A stretch of 44,949 nucleotides of DNA from Bacteroidales bacterium (GTDB taxonomy: Bacteria > Bacteroidota > Bacteroidia > Bacteroidales > P3), in the NCBI GenBank assembly GCA_017545365.1, contig JAFWOP010000013.1:1-44949 (forward strand). The letters are read 5' to 3'. Every line of letters starts with the position of its first letter. The first letter of the stretch is position 1. Of this stretch, positions 23,546-30,749 are shown piece after piece. The notes under the pieces are model-generated. The model was not told the DNA's origin and did not search any database. It saw only the letters and a list, made by a program, of their open reading frames with translations. Made by a program: the position numbers and the translations under genes.

Positions 23546-24730
23546 TTATTGATTGAGGGTGGCTTCGGGTTCCTTTTTGTCCCCACGGATGCGGTCGACG
23601 ATGAGGGCTATGGCTCCGTCGCCGGTGACGTTCCCAGCTGTGCCGAAGCTGTCCATGGCAATGTAGATGGCAATCATCAGCCCCTGCATATTGGAGTCGA
23701 AGCCCAGCATGCTGCTCAGAAGTCCGAGGGCTGCCATAATAGCCCCACCTGGCACACCCGGTGCTGCAACCATGGTGATGGCCAGCATCATGATGAATCC
23801 GATGTAGGTGCCGAAATCACTGGGCAGCCCCATGCTGAGCGTGATGGCGTAGGCCACTGCTGTAATTTTCAGGATGCTGCAAGGCATATGGATGGTGGCG
23901 CAGAGGGGTACCGTGAAGCTGGCGGTCTCTTCGCGAACGCCGTTCTTGATGGCTTGCTGTAGCGTGACAGGGATGGTGGCGGCCGAAGAGGCGGTGCCCA
24001 GCGCGGTAACGTAGGCGGGCAGCATGGTAACGAGTGCCTTAAATGGGTTCTTATGAGCAATCGGGCCGGCCACAAAAAAGAGGAACAACAGTTCGGTGAC
24101 GTGGAGCAGGAAGATGAATCCTACAATCTTCAAGAAAGCACCCAGCACGGCTCCCACATGCCCTTCGGCACCCATCTGAAGGAAGATGCCAAAGATATAG
24201 AGCGGCAGACAGGGGATGATGACCTTGGTGATGACAGTGGTGACCACATCGCGAAAATCCACCAAGAAGCCCCTCATCGTGGTGCCGGTGATGGTAGCAG
24301 TGGTAAGACCCAGGATGAAGGCAACCACCAAGGCGGTGGTGACCGAGATAAAGGCCGGCATCTCAATGGTGAAATAGGGGGTAAGCGTATTGCTCATATC
24401 CATATTGCTCAAGGCGGAGAGGCCGTTGCCCAGAATGTGCGGGTAAGCCAGCTTACATGAGAAATAAGAGAACGCGCCCGACAGCACGGTGGAACTATAT
24501 GCCAGCACTACTGTGATGAGGAGCAGCTTGCCCGCCCCTTTGCCGAGGTCGGCGATGCCAGGAGCTACAAGCCCGATGATAAGCAGCGGGATGAACATCC
24601 CGAGGAAGTTGCTGAAGATGGAGTTGAACGTGAGGAACACGCGTACTGCCCATCCAGGGAAGAAGAATGAGCACACAATGCCGAGGGCTATGGCAATTAG
24701 GATTTTGGGGAGGATGCCGAACTTTTTCAT
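23546..24730 (-). CDS. Dicarboxylate/amino acid:cation symporter (DAACS family)
   Basis: The 394-residue protein has about eight membrane helices and two re-entrant hairpins. It carries the serine-rich TALGTASSAATIPVTL, the AAPGVPGGAIM loop and the substrate and sodium motif DSFGTAGNVTGDGA, which are diagnostic for the GltP/DctA/SstT family. It imports a dicarboxylate or amino acid with sodium or protons; the exact substrate cannot be read. It lies downstream of kal on the same strand with an inverted repeat between them, so it may feed amino-acid fermentation. Confidence 0.92.
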   Translation of the reverse strand: MKKFGILPKILIAIALGIVCSFFFPGWAVRVFLTFNSIFSNFLGMFIPLLIIGLVAPGIADLGKGAGKLLLITVVLAYSSTVLSGAFSYFSCKLAYPHILGNGLSALSNMDMSNTLTPYFTIEMPAFISVTTALVVAFILGLTTATITGTTMRGFLVDFRDVVTTVITKVIIPCLPLYIFGIFLQMGAEGHVGAVLGAFLKIVGFIFLLHVTELLFLFFVAGPIAHKNPFKALVTMLPAYVTALGTASSAATIPVTLQQAIKNGVREETASFTVPLCATIHMPCSILKITAVAYAITLSMGLPSDFGTYIGFIMMLAITMVAAPGVPGGAIMAALGLLSSMLGFDSNMQGLMIAIYIAMDSFGTAGNVTGDGAIALIVDRIRGDKKEPEATLNQ

Positions 24731-24761
24731 GATTTTGACGGTTGAGAATTAAAACAAATAT

Positions 24762-24798
24762 CAGTGTACAACTAGCATATGGCACTAATTGTACACTG
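24762..24798 (-). terminator. Inverted repeat between kal and the symporter gene
   Basis: CAGTGTACAA (24762-24771) pairs perfectly with TTGTACACTG (24789-24798). It lies between the kal stop (24844) and the symporter start (24730), and may terminate or attenuate transcription. The T-richness after it on the minus strand is modest. Confidence 0.5.
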
Positions 24799-24843
24799 AC
24801 AGAGTATACACCAATAGGCGTTGTGCCGATAGGCTACGGTCAC

Positions 24844-25236
24844 CTACTTGTTGTAACGCTGGCACTCCTTAGGAGTGACGCAGGTGCCGGTGGCACGGCA
24901 GACGAGGATGCGTTCTTCAAGCACCTCAGCTGCGCTGGCACTGATTTCGGGCAGGGTGCGGATGACCTTATAGGCCTCGAATTTCATCTTGCGGGAGGTG
25001 TTGCCCACATGGGTGATCTCGCCGTAAGCTTCGATATAATCACCGGCATAGACCGGAGCCTTGAATTCGACCATGTCGTAGGCGCAGAAAAGACCTTCGT
25101 CGCCGTCCTGTTTGATCAGGAGCTCGGTGGCCACGTCGCCAAACAGGTGCACCATGTGCGCACCATCAACCAGATTTCCGCCATAGTGGGCGTCTTTTGC
25201 GCTCATACGAACGCGGAGCATAGAGGTTACTGCCAT
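24844..25236 (-). CDS. kal: 3-aminobutyryl-CoA ammonia-lyase
   Basis: The enzyme removes ammonia from L-3-aminobutyryl-CoA to give crotonyl-CoA, a step of anaerobic lysine fermentation to butyrate and acetate. The 130-residue hotdog-fold protein shows the family's characteristic [37 protein letters not shown] and [17 protein letters not shown] and VGNTSRKM. Related short acyl-CoA thioesterases share the fold but not this pattern. A complete promoter lies upstream at 25338-25368. The CoA-transferase gene at 29828-30475, another pathway gene, lies 4.6 kb upstream on the same strand. Other lysine-pathway genes (kamA, kamDE, kdd, kce) are not in the window. Confidence 0.85.
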   Translation of the reverse strand: MAVTSMLRVRMSAKDAHYGGNLVDGAHMVHLFGDVATELLIKQDGDEGLFCAYDMVEFKAPVYAGDYIEAYGEITHVGNTSRKMKFEAYKVIRTLPEISASAAEVLEERILVCRATGTCVTPKECQRYNK

Positions 25237-25337
25237 TGTGAAGTAGTTTTTATTTTTTGTAATCTTAATTATATAGCGTTGAACGATTGCACCTTGTGGT
25301 ATTATTGCCTATGATGGCAATCGCTATTTACTGCTTG

Positions 25338-25368
25338 CAAAAATACACAATTTTGATTAGATGGCAAA
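25338..25368 (-). promoter_or_regulatory. Promoter of kal
   Basis: On the minus strand TTTG (25368-25365), 19 bases and TATTTTTG (25345-25338) form a complete promoter. The roughly 95-base leader contains a small hairpin (ATTGCC/GGCAAT). Confidence 0.72.
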
Positions 25369-25376
25369 ATATTTTT

Positions 25377-25407
25377 TTTGTGGTGTAAGAAAAAGTACGT
25401 ATCTTTG
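25377..25407 (+). promoter_or_regulatory. Promoter of the structured RNA / methyltransferase leader
   Basis: TTTG (25377-25380), 19 bases and TATCTTTG (25400-25407) form a complete promoter, back to back with the kal promoter. No other promoter is visible before the methyltransferase start at 25704. Confidence 0.75.
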
Positions 25408-25412
25408 CAATC

Positions 25413-25660
25413 GCAAAGTCCCGAGAGAATGAGGACTTAAACAATGAGTTATTAACAGCATTACTATTATTCACATTCGAATCAAAAGCGTCGGAACCTG
25501 GAGATTTCTAATTGGATAATAGTTCACGGAGAGAGTGAACGCTGCCTTGTTGTACAACCATTTACAATGCTCACCTTATAGGTGTGGGCTTTCTAGGTTG
25601 TACAGCGGGGTTCATCCGACGCTCCTCGTGAATGTGATAGAAAGGTCTACACCTTTTTTG
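25413..25660 (+). ncRNA. Structured RNA, stand-alone or a leader of the methyltransferase gene
   Basis: About 250 bases downstream of a complete promoter hold no open frame of note but many perfect helices: 25416-25421 with 25433-25438; an outer stem 25471-25478 with 25630-25637; a second 25487-25495 with 25615-25623 (9 bp); hairpins 25522-25527 with 25535-25540; 25551-25559 with 25596-25604 (9 bp), which encloses 25572-25575 with 25581-25584. A weak hairpin AAAGGT-CTAC-ACCTTT ending in six T closes it at 25641-25659. It lacks signatures of tmRNA, RNase P, SRP RNA or tRNA. It could be a 6S-like or Bacteroidales-1-like RNA, or an attenuator for the methyltransferase. The 5' end is estimated from the promoter. 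Confidence 0.7.
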
Positions 25661-25703
25661 TATCCAATAGTGATTGATGGCAATGCACAAAGCTGTCAAT
25701 CAA

Positions 25704-26822
25704 ATGGCAAACACCACATTGACCAATGCCCGAGAGGCAAAACAAGATGAGTTTTACACTCAATACTACGACATAGAGCGCGAGGTAGAGGCATACCTCG
25801 ACTACAACCCCGATGTATTCCGTGGCAAGACAGTTCTGCTGCCCTGCGACGACCCCGAGTGGAGCAATTTTACCAAGTACTTCGCTCAGAACTTTGAGCG
25901 ATTAGGATTGAAAAAACTCATCAGCACCAGTTATGCCATTGAGCGCAAACAGGAACGCTACGGCATACAGCTGTCGCTGTTCGAGACGGAGTTCGAGACG
26001 CGCTCGCCGCAATATGACAAAAAGAAGACCCGCTCGCACGGTAAGATATTCGTCCTCGAACGGGATGCCAGCGGTGACGGATATATCGACATCAACGACT
26101 TGCAATGGCAATATCTGAAAGGAGATGGCGATTTCCGCAGCGAAGAGGTGACCAAACTCCGAGACGAGGCGGATGTGATTGTTACAAATCCGCCATTCTC
26201 ACTGTTCCGCGAGTTCTTTGCTTGGATAATAGATACAAACAAACAGTTTCTGCTTATCAGTAACAAGAATTGCGTCACATACAAAGAGATATTTCCCTTT
26301 ATTAAGTCAGGAAGAATGTGGACGGGCAAGACTTCCATGAGCCAAGACATTCTATTTGGAATACCCAAAGAATTGCAAGAACAATTCATCACAAATGGCA
26401 AAGCAGGCAGTAAATACAAGGTTGTAAATGGGGTCGTATTAGGACGTTCGCCAAGTGTATGGTTTACAAATCTTGATCACGGACGCAGACACCAACCATT
26501 AGAGCTAATGACAATGTCCGACAACCTCAAATACAGTAAACACAAAGACCTTAAAGCCAAGAATGCATATATAAGGTACGATAACTACGATGCTATTGAG
26601 GTACCCTATACGGATGCCATACCCTCTGACTATAACGGAGTAATGGGTGTCCCAATTTCATTTTTGGACAAACATTGTGTTGAACAGTTCGAGATTCTCA
26701 ATGCCAACGATTACCGTAGAGACAACACGGTACCGATTAAGCCGCATGGTTTGATTAAAGACAAGGACGGTGCCATTGGCGGCAAACCCACCTACGCAAG
26801 AATATTAATCCGCAAAAAATAA
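25704..26822 (+). CDS. EcoRI-family adenine-specific DNA methyltransferase
   Basis: The product should transfer a methyl group from SAM to the N6 of adenine in a specific DNA site. The 372-residue protein starts MANTTLTNAREAKQDEFYTQ, the usual start of this family, so 25704 is preferred over ATGs at 25677 and 25683. It contains LLPCDDPEWSNF, the catalytic motif IV NPPF at 162-165 followed by SLFREFF, and GVPISFLDKH near the end. No EcoRI-type endonuclease gene is adjacent; the nearest nuclease is the DUF262-HNH gene at 28536, beyond a transposase and repeat array. It may be the modification half of that system or an orphan. Confidence 0.9.
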   Translation: MANTTLTNAREAKQDEFYTQYYDIEREVEAYLDYNPDVFRGKTVLLPCDDPEWSNFTKYFAQNFERLGLKKLISTSYAIERKQERYGIQLSLFETEFETRSPQYDKKKTRSHGKIFVLERDASGDGYIDINDLQWQYLKGDGDFRSEEVTKLRDEADVIVTNPPFSLFREFFAWIIDTNKQFLLISNKNCVTYKEIFPFIKSGRMWTGKTSMSQDILFGIPKELQEQFITNGKAGSKYKVVNGVVLGRSPSVWFTNLDHGRRHQPLELMTMSDNLKYSKHKDLKAKNAYIRYDNYDAIEVPYTDAIPSDYNGVMGVPISFLDKHCVEQFEILNANDYRRDNTVPIKPHGLIKDKDGAIGGKPTYARILIRKK

Positions 26823-26860
26823 TAGTAGATGCAGCGGCCAGAATTCAACAGGCGGCGGAA

Positions 26861-26972
26861 AGCCTCGGAGAGGCTGTACCGCACTGAAAGTGCGCATAAC
26901 ACCACACAAGGCGGAACCGCAGTGTGGTGCTCAGATGTGGTGTCGGATGAGCCTCTCGGAGAGAGGCGACAG
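26861..26972. repeat. Partial (second-half) unit of the hairpin repeat array
   Basis: This 112-base block is homologous to 27578-27690 of the first full unit. It has the hairpins AGCCTC-GGA-GAGGCT, CGCACT-GAA-AGTGCG, CACCACAC with GTGTGGTG, and GCCTCTC-GGA-GAGAGGC (26951-26967). It lies directly after the stop side of the transposase gene and is more diverged than the right-hand units. Confidence 0.85.
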
Positions 26973-27486
26973 GTGAAGTCAATCTTTGAGAAAGTAGTCT
27001 TCGCGAATAGTGATGCCATTCTCGACAAGGAACGCCCTATATTCCTCAGCAAAACTAATAGTTTTGTGATGCTCTTTCTGTCGTGCGATGTATCCGGCTA
27101 TCATCCGACAGTCACGCATGCTATATGTAAAACCCGCATATTCTTTCGTCCAACCATTGAAAAGAGGAAAGTTAGGGTTGGCTTTCATCCATTTACTGGT
27201 GGCCACTTTGAGGTCTTGCACAAATTTAGACATGGCAAGTGTTGGAGGAAGCGAAACAAGAATATGCACATGGTCTGGCATACCACCAATACGATACAGG
27301 TGCCCACCTATGTTGTTAATAAAGCCCAAGACATAGGAATAGAGTTCCCGCTCATGGTCAGAACTAATAGTGTTTTCACTCCTATGTGTGCGGAGCACGA
27401 TGTGATAGAGTGTCTGTGCGTAACTCATACTAAGATAACGCAGATTTTCGATGGTTATTGTACACTGTCGCCTGTCTCCGACAGGC
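26951..27486 (-). mobile_element. REP-flanked IS200-like element
   Basis: The transposase gene is bracketed by two three-base-loop hairpins, GCCTCTC-GGA-GAGAGGC at 26951-26967 and GCCTGTC-TCC-GACAGGC at 27470-27486. Their inner sides form the inverted pair GCGACAG (26966-26972) and CTGTCGC (27465-27471). This is the arrangement of a REP-associated tyrosine transposase (RAYT) with its own REP sequences. Confidence 0.7.
26979..27428 (-). CDS. IS200-like / REP-associated tyrosine transposase
   Basis: The 149-residue Y1-type HUH nuclease cuts and rejoins single-stranded DNA at hairpins. It has the metal-binding HUH motif HVH at residues 53-55 (MPDHVHILVSLPP) and the catalytic Tyr113 in YIARQKEHHK, followed by EEYRAFL near the C-terminus, the usual pattern. 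A longer frame to 27512 runs into the repeat array, so the start MSYAQTLYH at 27428 is chosen. All catalytic residues appear intact. No TnpB or other accessory gene is present, which with the flanking hairpins favours a RAYT. Confidence 0.85.
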   Translation of the reverse strand: MSYAQTLYHIVLRTHRSENTISSDHERELYSYVLGFINNIGGHLYRIGGMPDHVHILVSLPPTLAMSKFVQDLKVATSKWMKANPNFPLFNGWTKEYAGFTYSMRDCRMIAGYIARQKEHHKTISFAEEYRAFLVENGITIREDYFLKD

Positions 27487-28061
27487 AGTTTGCCTATTGT
27501 CATCTTCACCACACTGCGCCGATGGCTTGTGTGGTGTTACGTGCAGCTTGTGCCGCGTCCCGTGTCTCCGACACGGTAGCCTCGGAGAGGCTATACCGCA
27601 CTGGAGGTGCGCATAACACCACACAAGGCGGAGCCGCAGTGTGTTGCTCGGATGAGAAGGTGTGTGAGCCTCTCGAAGAGAGGCGACAGGATGAACAATT
27701 ATCCAAGCAGTCGCCTGTCTCCGACAGGCAGCCTGTCTACTATTATCATCACCACACTGCGCCGATGGCTTGTGTGGTGTTACGTGCAGCTTGTGCCGCG
27801 TCCCGTGTCTCCGACACGGTAGCTTCGGAGAGGCTATACCGCACTGGAGGTGCGCATAACACCACACAAGGCGGAGCCGCAGTGTGTTGCTCGGATGAGA
27901 AGGTGCGTGAGCCTCTCGAAGAGAGGCGGCAGGATGAACAATTATCCAAGCAGTCGCCTGTCTCCGACAGGCAGCCTGTCTACTATTATCATCACCACAC
28001 TGTGCCTATGGCTTGTGTGGTGTTACGTGCGGCTTGCGCCGCGTCCCGTGTCTCCGACACG
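27467..28061. repeat. Array of 243-bp hairpin units (two full, one partial)
   Basis: Units run 27467-27709 and 27710-27952, with a first-half unit 27953-28061. Hairpins in the first unit, most with three-base loops, are 27470-27486, 27561-27575, 27578-27592, 27597-27611 and 27668-27684; longer stems are 27507-27514 with 27529-27536 and 27617-27624 with 27639-27646, the latter enclosing GCGG-AG-CCGC. GTCGCCT (27467-27473) and AGGCGAC (27681-27687) close the unit. Because 243 is 81 codons, meaningless long open frames cross the array on both strands. Nothing else occupies 27429-28106. Confidence 0.92.
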
Positions 28062-28106
28062 ACAATTAGAAACAAGATTCATTATTAATTATCAAAACAC
28101 AGTATT

Positions 28107-28331
28107 ATGAACGCACAAGGAAGAAAAGAAATTGCGAAGTATATTGCTTCGCTAAATGAAATCAAAGACAAACTCGACTCCATGAAGGACGACGAGGAAA
28201 TGAAGTACGACAACATGCCTGAGGGCTTGCAGGAAAGCGAGCGTGGCGACCAGATGCAGGAGGCAATAGATGCCTTGGACAATGCCGTCAACAGCCTTGA
28301 TGAGGCCATCGACAGTCTGAATGAGATTTAA
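28107..28331 (+). CDS. Small acidic helical protein
   Basis: The 74-residue protein starts MNAQGRKEIAKY and is almost wholly predicted helix, with heptad-like spacing at the end (EAIDALDNAVNSLDEAIDSL). It has no signal peptide. Small proteins of this kind occur on Bacteroidetes mobile elements and in phages, but I cannot name a family. It sits between the repeat array and the DUF262-HNH gene and is read in the same direction, so it may be part of that module. A coiled-coil partner or nuclease inhibitor role is possible but unproven. Confidence 0.7.
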   Translation: MNAQGRKEIAKYIASLNEIKDKLDSMKDDEEMKYDNMPEGLQESERGDQMQEAIDALDNAVNSLDEAIDSLNEI

Positions 28332-28352
28332 CCCCAACAAAAACAACAGACA

Positions 28353-28436
28353 ATGATTACCTTATGTATTCTTTTGGCTCTTCTGTCGGATGGCTCTGGC
28401 TATCTGACGGGAAAAGGAAGCAAATTTAAATGGTAG
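28353..28436 (+). CDS. Possible 27-residue membrane peptide
   Basis: A short frame starts MITLCILLALLSDG and ends GKGSKFKW, with a hydrophobic N-terminal half and a basic tail. It begins 21 bases after the stop of the 74-residue gene. It could be a conserved small membrane protein or chance; only comparison with related genomes would tell. Confidence 0.3.
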   Translation: MITLCILLALLSDGSGYLTGKGSKFKW

Positions 28437-28452
28437 AATTTGTTCCCCAAGC

Positions 28453-28497
28453 AGCCGCTGGGCAGAGACCATAATCGGAGCGACACCGACAGCGGCT
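28453..28497 (+). promoter_or_regulatory. Inverted repeat upstream of the DUF262-HNH gene
   Basis: AGCCGCTG (28453-28460) pairs with CAGCGGCT (28490-28497), 39 bases before the start codon. It could be a leader hairpin or the operator of this gene. Confidence 0.4.
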
Positions 28498-28535
28498 CAG
28501 ATTTGCAGATTAATAATACACATTTTTAAGTAGCT

Positions 28536-29699
28536 ATGGAAACGTTTTTGAAACAGTATACCGTCGCAGAGTTGTGCGACGGGTTTGTGTACAATGAATT
28601 GGAAGAGAAGGGTCTCTATGGCCTTTCGGGACGGCTGACCATCCAGCCGGAGTATCAACGGAACTATCTTTATGCTGAGGACAACGGCAAGAAGGAGGTA
28701 GCGGTAATAGACTCTGTGCTGAAGAGGTACCCCTTGGGATTGTTATACTTTAACCGTCTGCCTGATGGTCGGCTTGAGGTGCTGGACGGACAGCAACGCA
28801 TCACTTCGTTAGGACGTTTCTTGACTGACAAGTTCTCGGTAATGAGCGACGAACTCCCCTATCGGTTTCACGCTCTCCCTAAGGACAAGCAGACCCTTGT
28901 TGAAAACACCCCCTTGCTCGTGTATGAGTGCGAAGGGACCGAGAGCGAGATTAAGCAGTGGTTCCAGACCATCAACATTGCCGGCATACCTCTCAACGAG
29001 CAGGAGGAGCTGAATGCTGTCTACAGCGGCCCATTTGTCACCAAGGCAAGGGCAGTGTTCAGCAACAGCCGCAACGCCAACGTGCAGAAATGGGGTGCTT
29101 ATGTGCGCGGTTCGGTGAAGCGACAAGACTTCCTCAATACGGCTCTTGAATGGGTGAGCCATGGGCAAGTGGAGGAGTATATGCAGGCTCACAGACGCGA
29201 CACACAGATTGATGAATTGCAAACGCACTTCAACGATGTTATTGCGTGGGTGGAGAGCATCTTCACAAAGCCTTACAGTGAGATGTGCGGGCTGAAATGG
29301 GGACAACTTTACGACAAATATCATGACAAACCTTACAACTCTAAAGAGATGACAGCCAAAGTTGCTGAGCTGATGGACGACCCCTGCGTGAAGAATCGTA
29401 AGGGCATTTTTGAGTACCTGATGGGTGGTGAAGAGGACACGCGGCTGTTGGATGTGAGAGTCTTCGATGATGCCACTAAGCGGCGAGTGTATAAACGTCA
29501 GACCGAAGATGCTCGGCGTAGAGGCTTGAGCAACTGCCCGCTTTGCGCTCTAGGGCATGAGGCACGCCGTACGAAGATATGGGGCGAGAAGGAGATGGAT
29601 GCAGACCACGTCAAAGCATGGAGCCAAGGAGGTGCCACTACGGAGGATAACTGCCAGTTGCTTTGTCTCACACACAACCGTGCCAAAGGTAATCGGTAA
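28536..29699 (+). CDS. DUF262-HNH nuclease
   Basis: The 387-residue protein joins an N-terminal DUF262 (GmrS/ParB-like NTPase) domain with IQPEYQR at 36-42 and the nucleotide motif DGQQR at 84-88 to a C-terminal HNH endonuclease domain: CPLC at 334-337, DADH at 355-358, Asn372, LCLTH with Cys377 and His380. Proteins with both parts serve as modification-dependent or modification-sensitive restriction enzymes in several defence systems (GmrSD, SspE and BrxU relatives). The domains are complete. It lies 1.7 kb after the EcoRI-type methyltransferase on the same strand, so restriction of unmethylated or foreign DNA is the leading guess. Confidence 0.87.
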   Translation: METFLKQYTVAELCDGFVYNELEEKGLYGLSGRLTIQPEYQRNYLYAEDNGKKEVAVIDSVLKRYPLGLLYFNRLPDGRLEVLDGQQRITSLGRFLTDKFSVMSDELPYRFHALPKDKQTLVENTPLLVYECEGTESEIKQWFQTINIAGIPLNEQEELNAVYSGPFVTKARAVFSNSRNANVQKWGAYVRGSVKRQDFLNTALEWVSHGQVEEYMQAHRRDTQIDELQTHFNDVIAWVESIFTKPYSEMCGLKWGQLYDKYHDKPYNSKEMTAKVAELMDDPCVKNRKGIFEYLMGGEEDTRLLDVRVFDDATKRRVYKRQTEDARRRGLSNCPLCALGHEARRTKIWGEKEMDADHVKAWSQGGATTEDNCQLLCLTHNRAKGNR

Positions 29700-29770
29700 A
29701 AGGGACGTGTGTTTCTCCGGGTCAAAGGGGAAACCCCACAATAGCCTGATCCGGCTATCTGAGCAAAAAA

Positions 29771-29804
29771 CAGCGGGTCGCCGTCGTGCCGACGCGACCC
29801 GCTG
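29771..29804 (-). terminator. Terminator of the CoA-transferase transcript
   Basis: CAGCGGGTCG (29771-29780) pairs with CGACCCGCTG (29795-29804), extended inward by CGTCG/CGACG with a one-base bulge. On the minus strand six T follow. It ends the CoA-transferase mRNA before it could enter the nuclease gene and may also stop the convergent plus-strand transcript. Confidence 0.82.
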
Positions 29805-29827
29805 ATGGTTAGAGGACCTGAGTGTCC

Positions 29828-30475
29828 TTATTTCTTAATGATGAAATCAACGAAGATACCAGGGGTCTTGACGTTTTCGGGGGCGATGGTGCCGGTCTTG
29901 ACAATCTCCTGAGGCTCGACGATAACCACGTCGGCTGCGGTGGCCATCATGGGGCAGAAGTTCTGTGAGGTGCCTTTGTAAACCAGGTTGCCGCTCTCGT
30001 CGCAGATGTTGGCTCCGATAATGGCCACGTCGGCGCGGATGGGCTTCTCAAGGAGGTACTCCTTACCGTCGACAGTCACTTTCTGCTTGCCGTTCTCGAC
30101 CACGGTGCCAAGACCGGTGGTGGTGAGCACACCTCCAAGGCCAGCACCAGCAGCACGAATCTGCTCTGCCAGCGTGCCCTGGGGCTGAAGGGTGACATGC
30201 AGCTCGCCAGCATTCATCTGGTCGATGGTGTTGTTGTTCGTGCCAATATGGGTGGCGATAAGGTTCTTCACCTGGTGGTTGGTAATCAGTTTGCCAACTC
30301 CCACTTCAGGATATGCGGTATCGTTACAAATGATGGTGAGGTCTTTTACGCCTTTTTCAACCAAAGCGTCGATTAAAGCAATGGGATTTCCTACGCCGAG
30401 GAATCCGCCTACCATTACAGTCATGCCGTCGTTAATTTTGTCGGCAGCTTCTTTTACAGATACAAATTTGTTCAT
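29828..30475 (-). CDS. atoD: Acetate/butyrate-acetoacetate CoA-transferase, subunit A
   Basis: The enzyme moves CoA between butyryl-CoA or acetyl-CoA and acetoacetate; in lysine fermenters it handles the acetoacetate branch. The 215-residue protein has the family I subunit A pattern: MVGGFLGVGNP near residue 20, DLTIICNDTAYPEVGVGKL, HIGTNNNT, LTTTGLGTVVENGK and ADVAIIGANICDESGN. The active-site Glu belongs to subunit B, which is not found on either side: downstream is a terminator and the nuclease, upstream a divergent gene. The partner must be encoded elsewhere or is lost. Confidence 0.88.
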   Translation of the reverse strand: MNKFVSVKEAADKINDGMTVMVGGFLGVGNPIALIDALVEKGVKDLTIICNDTAYPEVGVGKLITNHQVKNLIATHIGTNNNTIDQMNAGELHVTLQPQGTLAEQIRAAGAGLGGVLTTTGLGTVVENGKQKVTVDGKEYLLEKPIRADVAIIGANICDESGNLVYKGTSQNFCPMMATAADVVIVEPQEIVKTGTIAPENVKTPGIFVDFIIKK

Positions 30476-30633
30476 GAGTATATATTTATTTCTAACTATT
30501 ATCTTTCGGTTTTCTTTGCCTTCGGGCAGTCTGTTTCTTAATGACAGGTACTCGTTTTGGGCGAACTTATTGTCTGTCTATTAATATATTCCAATAAAAA
30601 GTTGTCACTCGTATCCTATTCGTTATCAAATTG

Positions 30634-30641
30634 CAAATATA
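30634..30641 (-). promoter_or_regulatory. Promoter -7 element of the CoA-transferase gene
   Basis: The minus strand reads TATATTTG, about 160 bases upstream of the start at 30475. No clear -33 element is seen. Confidence 0.45.
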
Positions 30642-30669
30642 AGACTTTTTTCTCACTCTGAAAAAAAAT

Positions 30670-30701
30670 TTTGTCTATTTTGCAAAATCTGTGTACTTTT
30701 G
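30670..30701 (+). promoter_or_regulatory. Promoter of the secreted protein gene at 30750
   Basis: TTTG (30670-30673), 20 bases and TACTTTTG (30694-30701) form a complete promoter. It overlaps an upstream in-frame ATG at 30699, ruling that out as the start. Confidence 0.75.
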
Positions 30702-30749
30702 CATCGATTTTTGAGTTATTATAGTGCAGAGAAAAATAGACTGACTGAA

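Noticed and set aside
25413..25660. tmRNA, RNase P RNA, SRP RNA or a retron RNA
   Set aside because: The conserved words of these RNAs are not present, there is no tRNA-like end, and no reverse transcriptase gene is near.
27467..28061. CRISPR array
   Set aside because: The period is 243 bases with units repeated whole and no short unique spacers. No cas gene is near.
26829..28088. 419-codon plus-strand open frame and several overlapping minus-strand frames across the repeat array
   Set aside because: The unit length of 243 bases is 81 codons, so any frame open in one unit stays open in the next. The frames are full of repeat words and also cross the transposase gene in antisense.
28536..29699. 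IscB/HEARO-type RNA-guided HNH nuclease
   Set aside because: The protein has an N-terminal DUF262 domain with DGQQR and no RuvC-like or bridge-helix segments, so the nearby structured RNA is not an omega RNA for it.
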